Below, piece after piece: positions 5,517-7,036 of a DNA stretch of 7,036 nt. A program made the translations under genes and the position numbers. The DNA comes from JALYIM01 sp040003205. Its GTDB lineage: Bacteria > Acidobacteriota > Terriglobia > Terriglobales > Acidobacteriaceae. The DNA is taken from the NCBI GenBank assembly GCA_040003205.1, contig JBDUDA010000159.1:1-7036 (forward strand). Reading direction: 5' to 3'. The notes under the pieces were generated by a model that did not search any database, was not told where the DNA came from, and saw nothing but the letters and a program-made list of their open reading frames with translations. Numbering within the stretch: the stretch's first letter is position 1; each line of letters starts with the position of its first letter.

Positions 5517-6622
5517 TTTCGCGACCATCGGAGAAGTTTTCACTTCAGAGTCAGAGCCTCTCCGCTGCGCCAAAACAGTTGCTGATTGTGCGCCTCGGGG
5601 CCATGGGCGACATCATTCACACCATGCCGGCAGTCGCCGCTCTGCGATCGGCTTTTCCGCAAACCATATTTGGATGGCTTGTAGAAGAACGTTGGAAGGA
5701 GCTGCTGTCCGCAACTTTGCCGCAGGCGGGATTTGCGCCGTGCCCTCTGATAGACAGAATTCATACCGTTAATACCAAACAATGGCGCAAAGCCGTATTA
5801 GCGTCGCGGACGTGGAACGAAATTGTTTCTTCAGTGCGAGATTTTCGCGTGCCTCATTACGAACTCGCCGTGGACTTTCAAGGCGCCATTCGCTCTTCGC
5901 TTTTGTCGCGTTGGTCAGGAGCGAAACGGATATATGGATTCGCTCATCCCCGCGAAACTCCTGCCCGCATGTTCTACACTGACGCCGTGACAGCATCAGG
6001 CGCGCATATTATCGAGCAGAACCTTTCTCTCGCTGAAGCTGTCACCGGAACATCCCTCACGATTCCTGCGGTGGAATTTCCTCAAGACTCCCACGCCGAA
6101 CAACAGATCGATCTGCTCTTAAGAAGCAAAAGTGTAAGCAAATTTATCCTGCTCAATCCCGGCGCCGGATGGGGAGCCAAGCAATGGCTCGCTGAGCGTT
6201 ACGCGGAAGTTGCAACCTCTCTCTCCAAAGATGGCTACGCAGCTCTTGTGAACTTTGCTACAGCGGAAGAAGCTCTTGCGCGCTCCGTCGAATCAGCCAG
6301 CGCACGCAGCGCGATTGCTGTCACTACTTCGATACCCGAACTGATCGCGCTCACACGCCGCGCTTCGCTATTTATTGGAGGGGACACCGGCCCACTGCAC
6401 CTCGCGGCAGCAATGCATATACCCGTCGTCGCGATCTTCGGACCCACCAATCCCGCGCGCAACGGCCCATTCGGGACCGAGAGCATCGTGCTTCGCAGTC
6501 CTTCAAGTGTTACCGATCACTCGCGTCATACCGAAACCGACCCCGGACTTCTCGAGATCACCGCTCCGCAAGTCGTCTCCGCCGCCCGCCAGCTTTTAAA
6601 ACTTGAGAGCTTGGCACGATGA
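5513..6622 (+). CDS. waaC: ADP-heptose:LPS heptosyltransferase, WaaC-like (family GT9)
   Basis: GT9 heptosyltransferases move heptose from ADP-heptose to the lipopolysaccharide inner core at the cytoplasmic membrane face. The N-terminal acceptor domain starts with LLIVRLGAMGDIIHTMP at 23-39. Asp33 aligns with the catalytic Asp13 of E. coli WaaC. The stretch QWRKA...VDFQGAIRSSLLSRWSGAKRIYGF...RETPA..FYT resembles WaaC more than WaaF or WaaQ. The nucleotide domain has LNPGAGWGAKQW (from 214), FIGGDTGPLHLAAA (287-300) and FGPTNPARNGPFG. The start was set at 5513 because that ATG forms ATGA with the upstream stop. An in-frame ATG at 5426 would overlap the adenylyltransferase by 91 bp and add residues unlike the family. 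The protein is 369 residues and carries about 20 extra N-terminal residues compared with E. coli WaaC. It is probably heptosyltransferase I, but another inner-core acceptor is possible. Confidence 0.9.
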   Translation: MISRPSEKFSLQSQSLSAAPKQLLIVRLGAMGDIIHTMPAVAALRSAFPQTIFGWLVEERWKELLSATLPQAGFAPCPLIDRIHTVNTKQWRKAVLASRTWNEIVSSVRDFRVPHYELAVDFQGAIRSSLLSRWSGAKRIYGFAHPRETPARMFYTDAVTASGAHIIEQNLSLAEAVTGTSLTIPAVEFPQDSHAEQQIDLLLRSKSVSKFILLNPGAGWGAKQWLAERYAEVATSLSKDGYAALVNFATAEEALARSVESASARSAIAVTTSIPELIALTRRASLFIGGDTGPLHLAAAMHIPVVAIFGPTNPARNGPFGTESIVLRSPSSVTDHSRHTETDPGLLEITAPQVVSAARQLLKLESLAR

Positions 6623-7036
6623 CCTGGTCACGGATCGCGCGCCGCATTCGTGTCCCGCTGAGCTTTGCCTTCGCCATCTTTTATTTCTGGATGGCACGCC
6701 CCACATGGCGCTCTATCGTGATCGGATGTTTTATCGCGCTTCCCGGATTGCTGATTCGCGCCCTCGCTTCCGGACACGTCCAGAAAAACGAGCAGCTCGC
6801 AACCGGCGGCCCCTACGCATACACGCGCAACCCGCTCTATCTCGGCTCGCTCGTCATGGCTGTGGGATTCGCGATCGCTGCCCGAAGTTGGTGGGTTGGC
6901 GCGGTTATGCTCGCCATCTTTTTCGCGATTTATATTCCGGTAATTCTCGGAGAGGAAGTTTTTTTGCGCGAGCGCTTCCCCGAATTCGAGCAATATTCGC
7001 GGACGGTGCCTCGTCTTATCCCGCGAATCACTCTTA
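6619..7036 (+). CDS. ICMT/PEMT-like integral membrane methyltransferase, partial (runs off right edge)
   Basis: The frame is open for 139 codons to the window edge. Hydrophobic segments near residues 12-25, 32-50 and 74-108 (probably two passes) indicate a multi-pass membrane protein. GGPYAYTRNPLYLG (63-76) followed by EE..L..RF..F..Y...VPR (112-131) is the pattern of the isoprenylcysteine carboxyl methyltransferase / phospholipid methyltransferase superfamily, where these elements bind S-adenosylmethionine. Bacterial members are mostly uncharacterised and rarely have isoprenylated substrates, so the substrate here is unknown. Lipid or lipopolysaccharide methylation is only a guess from position. 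The ATG at 6619 forms ATGA with the waaC stop. A weak GAGAG (6605-6609) lies 9 nt upstream. Residues 130-139 look close to the end of typical family members, so little may be missing. Confidence 0.85.
   Translation, partial: MTWSRIARRIRVPLSFAFAIFYFWMARPTWRSIVIGCFIALPGLLIRALASGHVQKNEQLATGGPYAYTRNPLYLGSLVMAVGFAIAARSWWVGAVMLAIFFAIYIPVILGEEVFLRERFPEFEQYSRTVPRLIPRITL

Noticed and set aside
6628..6993. A 121-codon minus-strand frame at the right edge
   Set aside because: It is antisense to the membrane methyltransferase, its product is rich in charged residues, and it has no domain or usable start context.
1..7036. CRISPR array, tRNA/rRNA gene, transposase, phage or defence system
   Set aside because: No regularly spaced repeats, cloverleaf, transposase motif or defence domain was seen; the window is almost fully accounted for by housekeeping and envelope genes.

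Overview
The window looks like chromosomal DNA from a Gram-negative bacterium with a moderately high GC content. The best guess is an Acidobacteriota (Terriglobia) genome. The gene content and protein style fit, and so does an intergenic repeat built around GTCATCCTGAGCGA / GTCGAAGGACC, a motif I recall as common between genes in that group. This assignment is inference, not proof.

Layout. Positions 1-715 (minus strand) hold the N-terminal half of gatB, the tRNA-dependent amidotransferase subunit B, which runs off the left edge. Positions 745-1410 (minus strand) encode a secreted protein of unknown function. Positions 1411-1653 form a divergent intergenic region with a repeat-like element that contains a perfect 13-bp hairpin. 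From 1654 to the right edge, six plus-strand genes form a tightly packed operon for lipid A and inner-core lipopolysaccharide: waaA/kdtA (Kdo transferase), lpxK (lipid A 4'-kinase), a PfkB-type heptose-7-phosphate kinase (HldE domain 1 as a separate protein), a heptose-1-phosphate adenylyltransferase (HldE domain 2 as a separate protein), a WaaC-like heptosyltransferase, and a partial ICMT/PEMT-like membrane methyltransferase.

How the genes work together. LpxK finishes the phosphorylation of lipid A. WaaA attaches Kdo to the lipid A precursor. The two HldE-type proteins make the ADP-heptose precursor, and the WaaC-like enzyme transfers heptose to Kdo. GmhA, GmhB and HldD, which complete ADP-heptose synthesis, are not in this window. 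The last gene is translationally linked to waaC but its substrate is unknown.

Notable structure. Four of the five operon junctions are identical 4-bp ATGA overlaps, and Shine-Dalgarno sequences are almost absent. Both minus-strand genes have a perfect TATAAT exactly 8 nt before the ATG, which suggests leaderless or near-leaderless transcripts. I did not find a convincing new defence, mobile or RNA system. The most interesting items are the promoter geometry, the hairpin-bearing repeat, the uncharacterised secreted protein and the coupled methyltransferase.
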